Counted from the first letter of the stretch, positions 7,312 to 16,004 are shown. The stretch is 38,878 nucleotides of DNA from Deltaproteobacteria bacterium (GCA_015228875.1 JADGCS010000031.1:932-39809); one strand, 5' to 3'. Notes: generated from the letters alone by a model not told the origin. Translations and numbers: made by a program.

Positions 7312-9452
7312 TGGACAAAAAACTAGGAATCTACCTTTGCAGTGGTTGTCATATAGGCGAGTGCCTCGACATGCAGGCCCTTGAAAAGGCCGCCCTCGGC
7401 GAGTGCAAGGCCGCCGTTTGTAAAAAGCACGAGTTTCTCTGCGGCAGGGAGGGTCTCGAACTCATCAACAACGATATCAAAAGTGAAGGTGTCAACACCG
7501 TGGTCATTGGGGCCTGTTCCCCAAGGGTCAATTTTGATCTCTTCAGATTTGGCGACCAGGTTATCTTAGAGAGGGTCAATCTAAGAGAGCACGTTGCCTG
7601 GTGTCACAAACCCAACGATGAAGACACGCAGATGCTTGCCGAAGACTATCTGCGTATGGGTGCGATCAAGGCTGTCAAAATCAATTTTCCGGAACCCTAC
7701 ATTGCAGAGGGTCTTACATCAAAAATTCTCATCATCGGTGGCGGTGTCTCTGGTTTGACTTCTGCCTTCTCAGCGGCATCGTTAGGGACAGAGGTGGTCC
7801 TTGTCGAAAAACAGGCCGAACTTGGCGGGTGGGTCAAAAACATGCATCGTCAATACCCCAAGGCCCCGCCCCATGCAGCACTTGAGCCCACTGGTTTGCC
7901 GGAGCTTATCGATCAGGTCAAAAAGAATTCCAAAATTACTGTGTACACGTCATCAACGATCGAAAAAATTTCGGGAGAACCTGGGCGTTTTGAGATCACC
8001 ATAAAAAAAGCAGATGGCACCGCAGTCGAAAAGGCGGCGAGTATTATTGTGGCCACAGGGTGGAAACCTTACGATGCAAAAAAACTCGAACACCTCTCGT
8101 TTGGCAAACACCCCAACATCATCACCAATGTGATGATGGAAGAAATGGTCTCATCCGGCAGGGGTATCAAAACTGCAGACGGCCAAAGACCAAAACGGAT
8201 TGCGTTTATTCAGTGCGCAGGTTCGCGTGATCCCAATCACCTGCCCTACTGTTCATCGGTCTGCTGCAATGTGTCTCTTAAACAGGCCATGTACTGCCGC
8301 GAACAAGATCCCGATTCTCTTGTTTTTGTTTTTTACAAAGATTTACGTACCCCCGGACACCACGAAGATTTTTACAGACACGCTCAAAACGATGCGGGGA
8401 CCTTTCTCACAAAATGCGAGATCACCAATATCGATGTCAAGGGCAACACGCTGGTGGTCAATGCCGCTGATACGCTGCTTGGTAAAGAGATCAGCGTGGA
8501 GGCAGATCTCGTTGTGCTGGCCACGGGTATGGTTCCAACTGCGTTAGACGAAAAAGTACTTCACCTTGCCTACAGAAAGGGCGATGAACTGCCGCAGTTA
8601 AAGTACGGGTTTACGGATTCGCATTTCATCTGTTTTCCCTACGAGACAGAACGCACGGGGATTTACGCGTCAGGTTGCGCGAGGGCCCCGCTTGATACCG
8701 ATGCGGCTCGATCAGACGGCACGGGTGCTGCAATGAAGGCCATACAATGTGCTGACCTTATCTCCCGCGGGATGGCTACCCTGCCGCGCTTTGGTGACAA
8801 CACCTATCCCGAGATGTACATGCAGCGCTGTACAGATTGCAAGCGCTGCACAGAGGAGTGTCCCTTTGGTGCCTATGACGAGACAGCAAAGGGGACGCCA
8901 TTGCCCAATCCCGCCAGATGCCGTCGTTGTGGTATCTGCATGGGAAGCTGTCCCGAAAGAATCATCTCGTTCAAAAATTACAATATCGAAATCCTCTCCT
9001 CGATGATTAAAAACTTTTCGGTGCCCGATGAGTTCGAAGAAAAGCCGCGTATCCTGGCGTTCATGTGTGAAAACGACGCTTACCCAGCGATGGACATGGC
9101 CGGTCTCAGGCACATCGAGTACAACCCGCATGTGCGTATTATTCCCGTCCGCTGTATCGGTTCTGTCAACAATGTGCTCATTGCCGATGCGCTTTCGGGT
9201 GGGGTTGACGGCATTTTGCTCATTGGCTGTAAGCATGGCGATGATTACCAGTGCCACTTTATCCGCGGGAGTGAACTCATTGGCAAGAGGGAGGGGAATC
9301 TTCAAGAAACACTTCAGCGGCTTGCCTTGGAACCCGAAAGGATCAAGGCTGTCCAGCTTTCAATTAATGAGTACGACCGTTTGCCAAAATTGTTCTCTGA
9401 GTACGTCGAAGAAATTACAGAGATGGGCTTTAATCCGTTTAAGGGAATGTGA
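7311..9452 (+). CDS. qmoB: Quinone-interacting membrane-bound oxidoreductase subunit B
   Basis: A 713-residue HdrA-like flavoprotein with an added MvhD-type C-terminal domain, the QmoB architecture. It begins MDKKLGIYLCSGCHIGECLD, an HdrA-type cysteine start. A FAD fold (ILIIGGGVSGLTSAFSAASL) is near 139-158, the QCAGSRDPNHLPYCSSVCC segment follows, then two ferredoxin motifs (CTDCKRCTEECP, CRRCGICMGSCP). The last 150 residues are MvhD-like (RCIGSVNN, IGCKHGDDYQCHF). The ATG at 7311 has GGGAGGAAGG upstream; the open frame extends 21 codons further into qmoA, but that start is less likely. Confidence 0.95.
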   Translation: MDKKLGIYLCSGCHIGECLDMQALEKAALGECKAAVCKKHEFLCGREGLELINNDIKSEGVNTVVIGACSPRVNFDLFRFGDQVILERVNLREHVAWCHKPNDEDTQMLAEDYLRMGAIKAVKINFPEPYIAEGLTSKILIIGGGVSGLTSAFSAASLGTEVVLVEKQAELGGWVKNMHRQYPKAPPHAALEPTGLPELIDQVKKNSKITVYTSSTIEKISGEPGRFEITIKKADGTAVEKAASIIVATGWKPYDAKKLEHLSFGKHPNIITNVMMEEMVSSGRGIKTADGQRPKRIAFIQCAGSRDPNHLPYCSSVCCNVSLKQAMYCREQDPDSLVFVFYKDLRTPGHHEDFYRHAQNDAGTFLTKCEITNIDVKGNTLVVNAADTLLGKEISVEADLVVLATGMVPTALDEKVLHLAYRKGDELPQLKYGFTDSHFICFPYETERTGIYASGCARAPLDTDAARSDGTGAAMKAIQCADLISRGMATLPRFGDNTYPEMYMQRCTDCKRCTEECPFGAYDETAKGTPLPNPARCRRCGICMGSCPERIISFKNYNIEILSSMIKNFSVPDEFEEKPRILAFMCENDAYPAMDMAGLRHIEYNPHVRIIPVRCIGSVNNVLIADALSGGVDGILLIGCKHGDDYQCHFIRGSELIGKREGNLQETLQRLALEPERIKAVQLSINEYDRLPKLFSEYVEEITEMGFNPFKGM

Positions 9453-9571
9453 GATCAACTTCGTTGATGGTTGATGGGGCATGGTAGATGGTAGATGGTG
9501 ATGGTGATGGTGATGGTGATGGTGATGGTGGCTCGGAGTGAGGGCTGTGGGCTTAACAAGGAGGGACGACT
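9453..9571 (+). repeat. Simple-sequence repeat in the qmoB-qmoC gap
   Basis: The 119-nt gap is filled with GATGG-type low-complexity sequence, including six perfect GATGGT units at 9494-9529 preceded by GATGGTA heptamers. An AAGGAGGG ribosome site (about 9558-9565) then precedes the qmoC TTG start. Similar GATGG-rich filler occurs at 5998-6050 and 16525-16550. Confidence 0.85.
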
Positions 9572-10690
9572 TTGAAACAAAGTACTCTTAATCCAGATAT
9601 AGTTTTTATTCGCGATGTGATTCGTTCTGGCGGTGACTCTGTCAAAAAATGTTATCAATGTGCTACGTGTTCTGTTGTCTGTAATAATTCACCCGATGAA
9701 AATCCTTTTCCCCGCAAAGAGATGATCTGGACACAGTGGGGCTTAAAGGACAGGCTTGTCAACGATCCCGATATCTGGCTCTGTCATCAGTGCGACGACT
9801 GTTCTGTGTATTGTCCGCGCGAAGCAAAACCCATGGAGGTTTTAGCGGCCCTGCGCAAGATGACCATTGCGCATCACGCGGTTCCTGGTTTTTTTGCCAA
9901 GATGTTTAAGAGCGCAGGCTATCTCCCCATCCTGTTTGGGATCCCTGTTGTCTTTCTTTTGTTTGTCTTGTTTGTTTCGGGACATTTAAATATTCCCGAC
10001 GGCGAGGTGCTTTATTCTAAAATGTTTTCGCACATGGCCATCAATATTTCTTTTACGGCGATGTTCTTTCTTGCGTGCGGGATGGCGTTTATCGGCGGCA
10101 AAAACTTTTGGAACGGGATGAAGGCCGATTTTGGTGAACCAAAGGGCGAGACCTCTTTTATTGGTGCGTGTATCAAGGTCTCCAAGCAGATCATGCTCCA
10201 TTCAAAATTTAAGGAGTGTGATGCCAACAAATCGCGCTTTACCTCGCATCTGTTGGTGTTCTGGGGTTTTATAGGTCTTCTTGTGGTGACGGCGCTCGCG
10301 GTTGTCAGTATTGTCCTCTATCATTATTATCCCCTGCCGCAGACCAATCTTATAAAAATATTGGGCAATGTGAGCGCAATCGCTTTTTTTGTAGGGCTCA
10401 CCATCATGATGCTCAACAGGCTGTCTTCAAAAACATCGCAGAGTCGCGGCACTTTCTTTGACTGGGTTTTTCTGCTCGATCTTTATGGTGTAGTCCTCAC
10501 CGGTATTGCGGTGGAGTACCTTCGTGTCTTTAATGGCGGGGCGATTGCCTACATCATGTATTTTATCCATCTGGTCTTTGTGTTTTTTTTGCTGGTTTAT
10601 TTTCCGTATTCAAAGTTTATTCATTTTGCCTACCGTTTTCTGGCAATGGTCTATGCCGTGATGACGGGGCGCGAGGTTGTTCGAACCTAG
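9572..10690 (+). CDS. qmoC: Quinone-interacting membrane-bound oxidoreductase subunit C
   Basis: A 372-residue fusion of an HdrC-like ferredoxin domain and an HdrE/NarI-like cytochrome b membrane domain, which oxidises menaquinol for AprBA. Two [4Fe-4S] motifs appear early (CYQCATCSVVC with a later Pro, and CHQCDDCSVYCP). About six membrane segments follow from residue 110, including YLPILFGIPVVFLLFVLFVS and the segment near HLLVFWGFIGLLVVTALAVV. The start is TTG at 9572 with a strong AAGGAGGG; no in-frame ATG fits as well. Its stop codon lies inside intergenic element A4, so the last codons overlap the repeat. Confidence 0.93.
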   Translation: MKQSTLNPDIVFIRDVIRSGGDSVKKCYQCATCSVVCNNSPDENPFPRKEMIWTQWGLKDRLVNDPDIWLCHQCDDCSVYCPREAKPMEVLAALRKMTIAHHAVPGFFAKMFKSAGYLPILFGIPVVFLLFVLFVSGHLNIPDGEVLYSKMFSHMAINISFTAMFFLACGMAFIGGKNFWNGMKADFGEPKGETSFIGACIKVSKQIMLHSKFKECDANKSRFTSHLLVFWGFIGLLVVTALAVVSIVLYHYYPLPQTNLIKILGNVSAIAFFVGLTIMMLNRLSSKTSQSRGTFFDWVFLLDLYGVVLTGIAVEYLRVFNGGAIAYIMYFIHLVFVFFLLVYFPYSKFIHFAYRFLAMVYAVMTGREVVRT

Positions 10691-10772
10691 ACCGTTTTTT
10701 TTGACGCGTTTCTGCATCGAACATTCATGAGATGCTGTTGCGCGTAGTATATACCGCTTTGTGCGGGTTACG
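10684..10772 (+). repeat. Intergenic element copy A4 (module A), between qmoC and dsrC
   Basis: The most diverged A copy. The first hairpin has decayed, but the T-run remains. The long stem is kept as ACGCG/CGCGT, and the inner stem GCATC/GATGC is now fully Watson-Crick where other copies use G-U pairs. The CCGC-TTTGT-GCGG hairpin ends it. It overlaps the qmoC stop codon. Confidence 0.7.
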
Positions 10773-10792
10773 TAATCTAATGCATTGTTGAT

Positions 10793-10814
10793 TTTCACGG
10801 GAGTGCCTGTGAAA
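10793..10814 (+). promoter_or_regulatory. Dyad upstream of dsrC
   Basis: TTTCACGGG / CCTGTGAAA around an AGTG loop forms a 9-bp stem with one G-U pair, 28 nt before the dsrC ATG and just before its GGAGG. It could be an operator or an mRNA leader hairpin. It does not match the HcpR or Rex consensus in orientation. Confidence 0.45.
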
Positions 10815-10842
10815 GTTTAACAGTATAAATGGAGGTCCAGAC

Positions 10843-11172
10843 ATGAGTGATGAGTTAAAAATCAATGTTGAGGGTGTGGGAGAGTTAGCTGTTGATGAGG
10901 ACGGGTTTATTGAGGATCCGGGCAAATGGAGTGAGGCCGTTGCCAAACACCTTGCCGGAACAGAAGGTGTGACAGAGCTTTCCGAAGATCACTGGAAACT
11001 GGTCAATTATCTGCGAAACTACTATATGGAGTTCAATATAGCGCCGATGATCAGAAAACTCTGCAAGGAGACTGGTTTTAATTTAAAAAAGGTTTACGAA
11101 CTGTTTCCATCAGGACCCGCAAAAGGGGCCTGCAAGGTTGCTGGTTTGCCAAAGCCAACAGGTTGTGTGTAA
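10843..11172 (+). CDS. dsrC: DsrC sulfur-carrier protein
   Basis: A 109-residue DsrC/TusE-family protein. It takes the sulfur of sulfite on DsrAB as a trisulfide between its two C-terminal cysteines and is the substrate of DsrMKJOP. The diagnostic tail CKVAGLPKPTGCV is intact: C108 is penultimate and C97 has ten residues between it and C108, so this is a true DsrC rather than a single-Cys TusE homologue. It has GGAGG before its ATG and lies 28 nt upstream of dsrA, so the two are probably co-transcribed. Being next to dsrA rather than elsewhere in the genome is less usual for sulfate reducers. Confidence 0.97.
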   Translation: MSDELKINVEGVGELAVDEDGFIEDPGKWSEAVAKHLAGTEGVTELSEDHWKLVNYLRNYYMEFNIAPMIRKLCKETGFNLKKVYELFPSGPAKGACKVAGLPKPTGCV

Positions 11173-11200
11173 TTTTGTGTAACCGTATAAGGAGGAATTC

Positions 11201-12394
11201 ATGACAGACAATGTAAAAAAACATGAAACCCCATTGCTCGATGAACTGCTCAAAGGGCCGTGGCCAAGTTTCGTAAAGGAATTTAAAACCCTGCAGGACA
11301 AAAAGGCAGTCGCCAACGACCTTCTTGGCCAGCTCGAATATTCCTACAAAACAAAACTAGGATACTGGAAGCATGGTGGTATTGTTGGTGTAATGGGATA
11401 CGGTGGTGGTGTGATCGGCCGCTATTCTTCTCTGGCAGAGATGTTCCCGGCTGTTAAACATTTCCATACGATTCGTGTCAACCAGCCGGCAGGTTGGTTT
11501 TACACCTCAAAGGCCCTGCGCACACTTTGTGATATCTGGGAAAAAAGAGGCTCCGGGATCACAAACATGCACGGGTCAACAGGTGATATCGTGTTTTTGG
11601 GCACCAATACCGAAGAGCTCGAACCCATTTTTGAAGAACTTACAAAAGAGGGGTTTGACCTTGGCGGATCCGGATCAAACCTGCGCACGCCCAGTTGTTG
11701 CAATGGACAGGCGCGTTGTGAATGGGCCTGTTATGACACCATGGGGTTGTGCTACGACCTGACCCAGACTTTTCAGGATGAACTTCACAGGCCGCAGTTT
11801 CCCTACAAGTTCAAAATCAAAATGGCAGGGTGCCCCAACGATTGCGTGGCATCGATTGCCCGTTCAGACCTTTCCATCATTGGGACATGGCGCGACAACA
11901 TCCAAATGGATCAATCAGCTGTCCTCAAGTATGCGAGTGATGGACTCGATATCCAGAAGATCGTTGTCATGAATTGCCCAACCAAATGTTTAGACTGGAA
12001 CGGCAAAGAACTTAAAATCGACAACTCAAACTGTGTGAAGTGCATGCATTGCATCAATGTGATGCCCAAAGCACTTGCCCCCGGCAAAGACCGCGGTGCC
12101 ACAGTGCTTCTTGGTTCAAAGGCCCCCATTATCGAAGGGGCCATGCTGTCATCGGTTCTGATCCCGTTTATCAAATTAGAACCGCCTTTCAAAGAACTCA
12201 AAGACGTCATAGGAAGGATCTGGGAGCCTTGGGCAGAGCACGGCAAAAACCGTGAACGTATTGGTGAGTTTATCGAACGCGTCGGCAAGGGAAATTTCCT
12301 TGAAGAGGTCGGTATCGATCCAGTGCCCGAGATGGTCAAGCACCCAAGGGAGAATCCTTACATCTTCTACGATGAATACCTTGAAGATGAATGA
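11201..12394 (+). CDS. dsrA: Dissimilatory sulfite reductase alpha subunit
   Basis: A 397-residue subunit of the cytoplasmic siroheme/[4Fe-4S] enzyme that reduces sulfite. The siroheme-cluster cysteines are visible in [12 protein letters not shown] and in [17 protein letters not shown] ferredoxin domain follows (CPTKCLDW, then [15 protein letters not shown]). Other family stretches include [15 protein letters not shown] and [13 protein letters not shown] 11201 has AAGGAGG upstream. Length is within the shorter part of the family range. dsrB starts 190 nt downstream, with a B element and a leader hairpin between them, whereas dsrAB are usually nearly adjacent. Confidence 0.98.
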   Translation: MTDNVKKHETPLLDELLKGPWPSFVKEFKTLQDKKAVANDLLGQLEYSYKTKLGYWKHGGIVGVMGYGGGVIGRYSSLAEMFPAVKHFHTIRVNQPAGWFYTSKALRTLCDIWEKRGSGITNMHGSTGDIVFLGTNTEELEPIFEELTKEGFDLGGSGSNLRTPSCCNGQARCEWACYDTMGLCYDLTQTFQDELHRPQFPYKFKIKMAGCPNDCVASIARSDLSIIGTWRDNIQMDQSAVLKYASDGLDIQKIVVMNCPTKCLDWNGKELKIDNSNCVKCMHCINVMPKALAPGKDRGATVLLGSKAPIIEGAMLSSVLIPFIKLEPPFKELKDVIGRIWEPWAEHGKNRERIGEFIERVGKGNFLEEVGIDPVPEMVKHPRENPYIFYDEYLEDE

Positions 12395-12423
12395 ACGTAA
12401 TGGAATGAAATTTAATATCCAGG

Positions 12424-12504
12424 AATTTCAAAGTTGATTGAGCGCGGGTGTATTCTTCGCATAATAGAAGAATTCAATCGCGTCATGGTCAAGTTAGTAA
12501 CTTG
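12424..12504 (+). repeat. Intergenic element copy B3 (module B), between dsrA and dsrB
   Basis: B module between the two sulfite reductase subunit genes. Its internal hairpin is ATTCTTC (12452-12458) / GAAGAAT (12467-12473), seven perfect pairs where other copies have TTCC/GGAA or CCTCG/CGAGG. A CGCG/CGCG stem encloses it, and the terminal hairpin CAAGTT-AGT-AACTTG is intact at 12490-12504. Confidence 0.85.
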
Positions 12505-12509
12505 TGATT

Positions 12510-12565
12510 AAGGGCTTGGTTGGCTTGCGCATGCAAATGCGATTGAAAAGTTAAATTGAGCCCTT
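12510..12565 (+). promoter_or_regulatory. dsrB leader hairpin
   Basis: AAGGGCT (12510-12516) pairs with AGCCCTT (12559-12565) and encloses CGCAT-GCAA-ATGCG (12528-12541), a 5-bp stem with a GNRA loop. The dsrB GGAGG follows within about 9 nt. It may control or protect the dsrB message; this is inferred from structure alone. Confidence 0.45.
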
Positions 12566-12584
12566 GACGAGTAGGAGGATTACA

Positions 12585-13670
12585 ATGTCAGAAAAACAAG
12601 CAAGAATAACCGATATAGGCCCACCACATCATGATAAATTTCTGCCGCCCGTGATTAAAGAAAATTACGGCAAATGGAAATACCATGAAAATCCAAGACC
12701 CGGTGTCTTGGTGCATGTCTCTCATTCGGGAGCCAAGATCTGGTCAGTCAGGTGTGCGACGCCGCGTATTTTGAGTGTGATATCCATCAGAAAAATCTGC
12801 GAACTTGCAGACAAATATGCCGATGGTTATCTTCGTTTCACGAGCCGTAATAACTTTGAGCTTCTCATAACAAAAGAAGCCAATGTTGATCCGGCGATCA
12901 AGGAGGCCATTGCTATTGGTTATCCCGTGGGTGGAACAGGAAACTCACTCTCAAATATTGTTCACACTCAGGGCTGGGTACACTGTCACTCGGCGGCAAC
13001 AGATGCCTCCGGCGTTGTCAAGGCGGTCATGGACGAGCTCTTTGTGCATTTTCAAGAACAGAAACTCCCTGCAAAACTCAGAATTGCGCTGGCCTGCTGT
13101 CTTAATATGTGCGGCGCTGTGCATTGCTCGGATATTTCTATTCTGGGTGTTCACAGAAGACCGCCCAAGGCAGATGATGCCAATTTGGGAAAAATATGCG
13201 AAGTGCCCAATCTGATTGCTTCGTGCCCGACGGCAGCCATTCGTCCCACAACAAAGAATGGCGTGGCAACGGTCGAGATCGAAGAAGAAAAGTGCATGTT
13301 CTGCGCAAATTGTTACACGGTGTGCCCCGCGCTGCCGATTAACGATGCGTTGAATGATGGCGTTTCCATCTGGGTTGGTGGCAAGGTGTCCAATGCCAGA
13401 AGCACACCTTCGTTCTCAAAACTTGCCATTCCATGGCTCCCCAACACCCCGCCAAGGTGGCCAGAGGTTGTCAGTGCAGTCAAGAACATCGTTGATGTCT
13501 GGGCCAAGGATGCACGTCCCTACGAAAGAGTTGGCGAGTGGGTCTCCCGCATCGGCTGGCCGCGTTTCTTTAAAAAGACCGGCATTGAGTTTACAAAGCA
13601 TCATATCGATGACTTTAAACACTGCGGTGGTACCTTTGCCACATCGACACAGATGAGACACAACGGCTAG
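12585..13670 (+). CDS. dsrB: Dissimilatory sulfite reductase beta subunit
   Basis: A 361-residue partner of DsrA. The beta subunit holds the catalytically active siroheme in known enzymes. Recognisable stretches are [40 protein letters not shown] and HRRPPK, then a ferredoxin domain ([22 protein letters not shown]). I start at ATG 12585, 7 nt after AGGAGG (12573-12578), rather than at a possible start seven codons upstream. A hairpin with an AT-rich tail follows the gene. Motifs and length are normal, so the wide gap from dsrA has not damaged the gene. Confidence 0.98.
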   Translation: MSEKQARITDIGPPHHDKFLPPVIKENYGKWKYHENPRPGVLVHVSHSGAKIWSVRCATPRILSVISIRKICELADKYADGYLRFTSRNNFELLITKEANVDPAIKEAIAIGYPVGGTGNSLSNIVHTQGWVHCHSAATDASGVVKAVMDELFVHFQEQKLPAKLRIALACCLNMCGAVHCSDISILGVHRRPPKADDANLGKICEVPNLIASCPTAAIRPTTKNGVATVEIEEEKCMFCANCYTVCPALPINDALNDGVSIWVGGKVSNARSTPSFSKLAIPWLPNTPPRWPEVVSAVKNIVDVWAKDARPYERVGEWVSRIGWPRFFKKTGIEFTKHHIDDFKHCGGTFATSTQMRHNG

Positions 13671-13699
13671 CTGGTGGTGTCTTAAAATGCTTATCCAAG

Positions 13700-13734
13700 G
13701 CTGTCTGCCTGCGTTTGCGGGCAGACAGCATTTT
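13700..13734 (+). terminator. Hairpin after dsrB
   Basis: A 10-bp perfect stem GCTGTCTGCC / GGCAGACAGC with a 10-nt loop, followed by ATTTTATAT. The tail is a weak U-tract, so it may attenuate or stabilise the message ahead of dsrD rather than stop transcription fully. Confidence 0.65.
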
Positions 13735-13784
13735 ATATAAAATCAGAATGGCGGGTTTTTAAATAGGCCCGAGGCGGAGGAGTT

Positions 13785-14030
13785 ATGTCAGAAATCACTG
13801 TTCAAGCGGTGGCCGATGCGATGTTGGCCCTGGTAACGGAATATGCCGGCAAGAAAAAACTTAAACCTATGGATCTCACAAAGGCGATGAGGGAAAAATT
13901 TGGGGATGCGTGCGAAAAGCAGGTCTGCAAAGATGCGCTTAAAACTCTTATTGAGTCCGGCAAGTGTGTTTACACTTATTTTGGAGGCAGCTTTGTTGAG
14001 TTACCGCACATCGAAGGTGCGGCGCGATAG
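13785..14030 (+). CDS. dsrD: DsrD, activator of dissimilatory sulfite reductase
   Basis: An 81-residue winged-helix protein typical of reductive-type dsr loci. DsrD has been shown to increase DsrAB activity, acting as an allosteric activator. The family pattern is visible in the helical N-terminus, a LTKAMREKFGD segment and the hairpin CVYTYFGGSFVELP. GGAGG sits just before the ATG. It is usually downstream of dsrB, as here. Its presence argues for sulfite reduction rather than sulfur oxidation, although some sulfur-disproportionating lineages also carry it. Confidence 0.93.
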   Translation: MSEITVQAVADAMLALVTEYAGKKKLKPMDLTKAMREKFGDACEKQVCKDALKTLIESGKCVYTYFGGSFVELPHIEGAAR

Positions 14031-14206
14031 AATCGGTTCATCAGTCTTCAGTCCAGGGTCCAGAGTCCGGAGTCTTGAGTCGGCCTTCCCGGTTTGCATC
14101 GATTCCGTGGTTGTGTTGGCCTGTGTAGGTTGGGGGATGGCGTGTTGTTGGCGAGTACAGCGAGCGGACTTTTGACCGGTGACGCAAATCAATCAAGGGG
14201 AGATCA
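14031..14206 (+). repeat. Degenerate tandem filler between dsrD and dsrL
   Basis: A 176-nt gap without a gene. 14038-14085 is a degenerate series of AGTC/CAGAGTC units (for example GTCCAGGGTCCAGAGTCCGG). A ribosome site (AAGGGGAG) lies just before the next ATG. Confidence 0.6.
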
Positions 14207-15877
14207 ATGGCAACTGTTGTAAAAAAGAAAAAAGGTTTTGGTGCAGCATTATCAAGGGGTTCTTCGGGGCGTGCCATATCGCCTTTAAGGCCGCTTCCTA
14301 AAACAAAAATGCCGCCATGCATTGGTGCCTGTCCGCAGGGCAATAACGTCAGGGGTTTCCTGACTGCGATTGCGCAGGGCGAGGGCATCGGCAGAACTCT
14401 GGATGAGTCTTATGCGCTGGCGTGGAATATTGTGACAGAAACAAACCCCATTCCCGCTGTGATCGGTCGTGTCTGTCCGCACCCGTGCGAGACCAAATGC
14501 AACCGCAAAGATAAAGACTCTCCGGTCGCCATCAACAATGTCGAAAGATTCATAGGCGATTACGGGATCGAAAAAAATCTTGCGCACAAAATTACAGGAC
14601 AAAAAAAGACGCAAAGGGTTGCTGTGGTCGGTGCTGGCCCTGCGGGTCTAAGCTGTGCCTTTCATCTGGCGAAACGCGGTTATTCTGTGACCATGTTCGA
14701 GGTTTTTGCCGAGACGGGCGGGATGCTCAGGTACGGGATCCCCGCCTACAGATTGCCTCGCAAGGTGTTGGATGCCGAGATTAAAAAGATATTAGAGATG
14801 GGCGTCGAATTAAAAACAAACTGCAGAATTGGCAAAGACATTTCCATGGAAGACCTGCATCAGAAGTTTGATTCGGTGTTTGTTGCCATTGGCGCGCACA
14901 AGGGCTTAAGGCTGGGTGTCAAGGGTGAGGACGCGCAGGGTGTGTACAGCGGCGTCGATTTTCTGCACAGGGTAGCTGCCGGTGAAAAGGTGGATCTTGG
15001 CAAACAGGCCGTCATTGTTGGCGGTGGTGATACCGCGATTGATGCCGCGCGCATTGCACTCAGGCTGGGGACAAAGGCCACGATCCTTTACAGGCGTACC
15101 AAAAATGAGATGCCTGCTATCAACGAAGAGATCGAGCAGGCAGAACACGAGGGTGTTGATATTCAATACCTTGCTGCTCCGATAGAAATTCTTTCCGAAG
15201 GCGGCAGGGTCAAGGGGATCAAGGCGATCAGGATGGAGCTTGGAGAACCAGACGCATCGGGACGCAGGCGCCCTGTGCCGATGGCAGGCTCAGAGTTCGA
15301 GATCCCCATGGACAGCGTCATCCCCGCAATCAGTCAGGAACCCGACTTTCTTGGTCTGGAGCAGTTGCAGGCAGGGCCCAGGGACTGGATCAAGGCCGAT
15401 GCAAAGCGCAAGGTCAAAGACACCCTTTATGCCGGCGGTGACGTGTTACGGCTTGGCCTTGTTGTAGATGCACTTGGTCACGGCAGACAGGCGGCCGATA
15501 CGATTCACTACAGTTTGAGCGGTGAACAGGAGCCTGTTATACCGGTTATGGCAGAGGTCACATCCGATAAAATGCGCATCGATCTTTACGAAAATAAAAC
15601 ACGACACGAAACAACCCTTATCGCAAACGAAGCACGTTTTGCAGCCATTGATGTTGAGGTTGGTGCCACACTGGCTGCTTCAGATCTCATGGATGAGACC
15701 AAACGCTGCATGAGTTGTGGTTATTGCTTTAATTGTGAAAAGTGTTGGGAGTACTGTCAAGACAGCGCGATTGTTAAGGGTAAGAAGGGCGAGATCTACA
15801 CCTACAAGAGTGAGGTCTGTACCGGTTGTAAGAAGTGCGCAGAGGAATGCCCCTGCGGCTTTATCGATATGGTTTAA
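14207..15877 (+). CDS. dsrL: DsrL-like NAD(P)H-dependent iron-sulfur flavoprotein
   Basis: A 556-residue GltD-type oxidoreductase with extra Fe-S domains. An N-terminal cluster domain has C38, C42, C90, C94 and C98. A FAD fold follows at 138-165 (VAVVGAGPAGLSCAFHLAKR) and an NAD(P) fold at 268-297 (VIVGGGDTAIDAARIALRLG, then YRRT). A C-terminal ferredoxin domain has cysteines at 501-517 and 538-550. This layout and its place after dsrABD match DsrL, which exchanges electrons between NAD(P)H and DsrAB. It is shorter than phototroph DsrL (about 650), so a DsrL-2-type or a general GltD-like protein are the options. The RR in YRRT fits NADPH, which is inference. Confidence 0.8.
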   Translation: MATVVKKKKGFGAALSRGSSGRAISPLRPLPKTKMPPCIGACPQGNNVRGFLTAIAQGEGIGRTLDESYALAWNIVTETNPIPAVIGRVCPHPCETKCNRKDKDSPVAINNVERFIGDYGIEKNLAHKITGQKKTQRVAVVGAGPAGLSCAFHLAKRGYSVTMFEVFAETGGMLRYGIPAYRLPRKVLDAEIKKILEMGVELKTNCRIGKDISMEDLHQKFDSVFVAIGAHKGLRLGVKGEDAQGVYSGVDFLHRVAAGEKVDLGKQAVIVGGGDTAIDAARIALRLGTKATILYRRTKNEMPAINEEIEQAEHEGVDIQYLAAPIEILSEGGRVKGIKAIRMELGEPDASGRRRPVPMAGSEFEIPMDSVIPAISQEPDFLGLEQLQAGPRDWIKADAKRKVKDTLYAGGDVLRLGLVVDALGHGRQAADTIHYSLSGEQEPVIPVMAEVTSDKMRIDLYENKTRHETTLIANEARFAAIDVEVGATLAASDLMDETKRCMSCGYCFNCEKCWEYCQDSAIVKGKKGEIYTYKSEVCTGCKKCAEECPCGFIDMV

Positions 15878-15965
15878 AACCTTGGAAGGTTTTTTCTACG
15901 CGTTTCGGCATCAATTTTTGCATGGTGTCCGCCCGCGTAGTGTTTTACGCTTTATGCGGGTTATT
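15876..15965 (+). repeat. Intergenic element copy A5 (module A), after dsrL
   Basis: A clean A copy starting inside the dsrL stop codon. AAAACCTTGGAAGGTTTT plus further T looks like an intrinsic terminator; CTACGCG/CGCGTAG and CGC-TTTAT-GCG follow. No C or B module. Confidence 0.85.
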
Positions 15966-15974
15966 AATTAAGAT

Positions 15975-16004
15975 CCCCCTTCCTGTTGAGGCGGGGGGTT
16001 TCAT
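15975..16004 (+). terminator. Hairpin before the dsrM operon
   Basis: CCCCC and CCT pair with AGG and GGGGG around a GTTG loop, then TTTCATTTC. Together with A5 upstream it probably separates the dsrCABDL unit from the dsrM unit. Confidence 0.65.
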
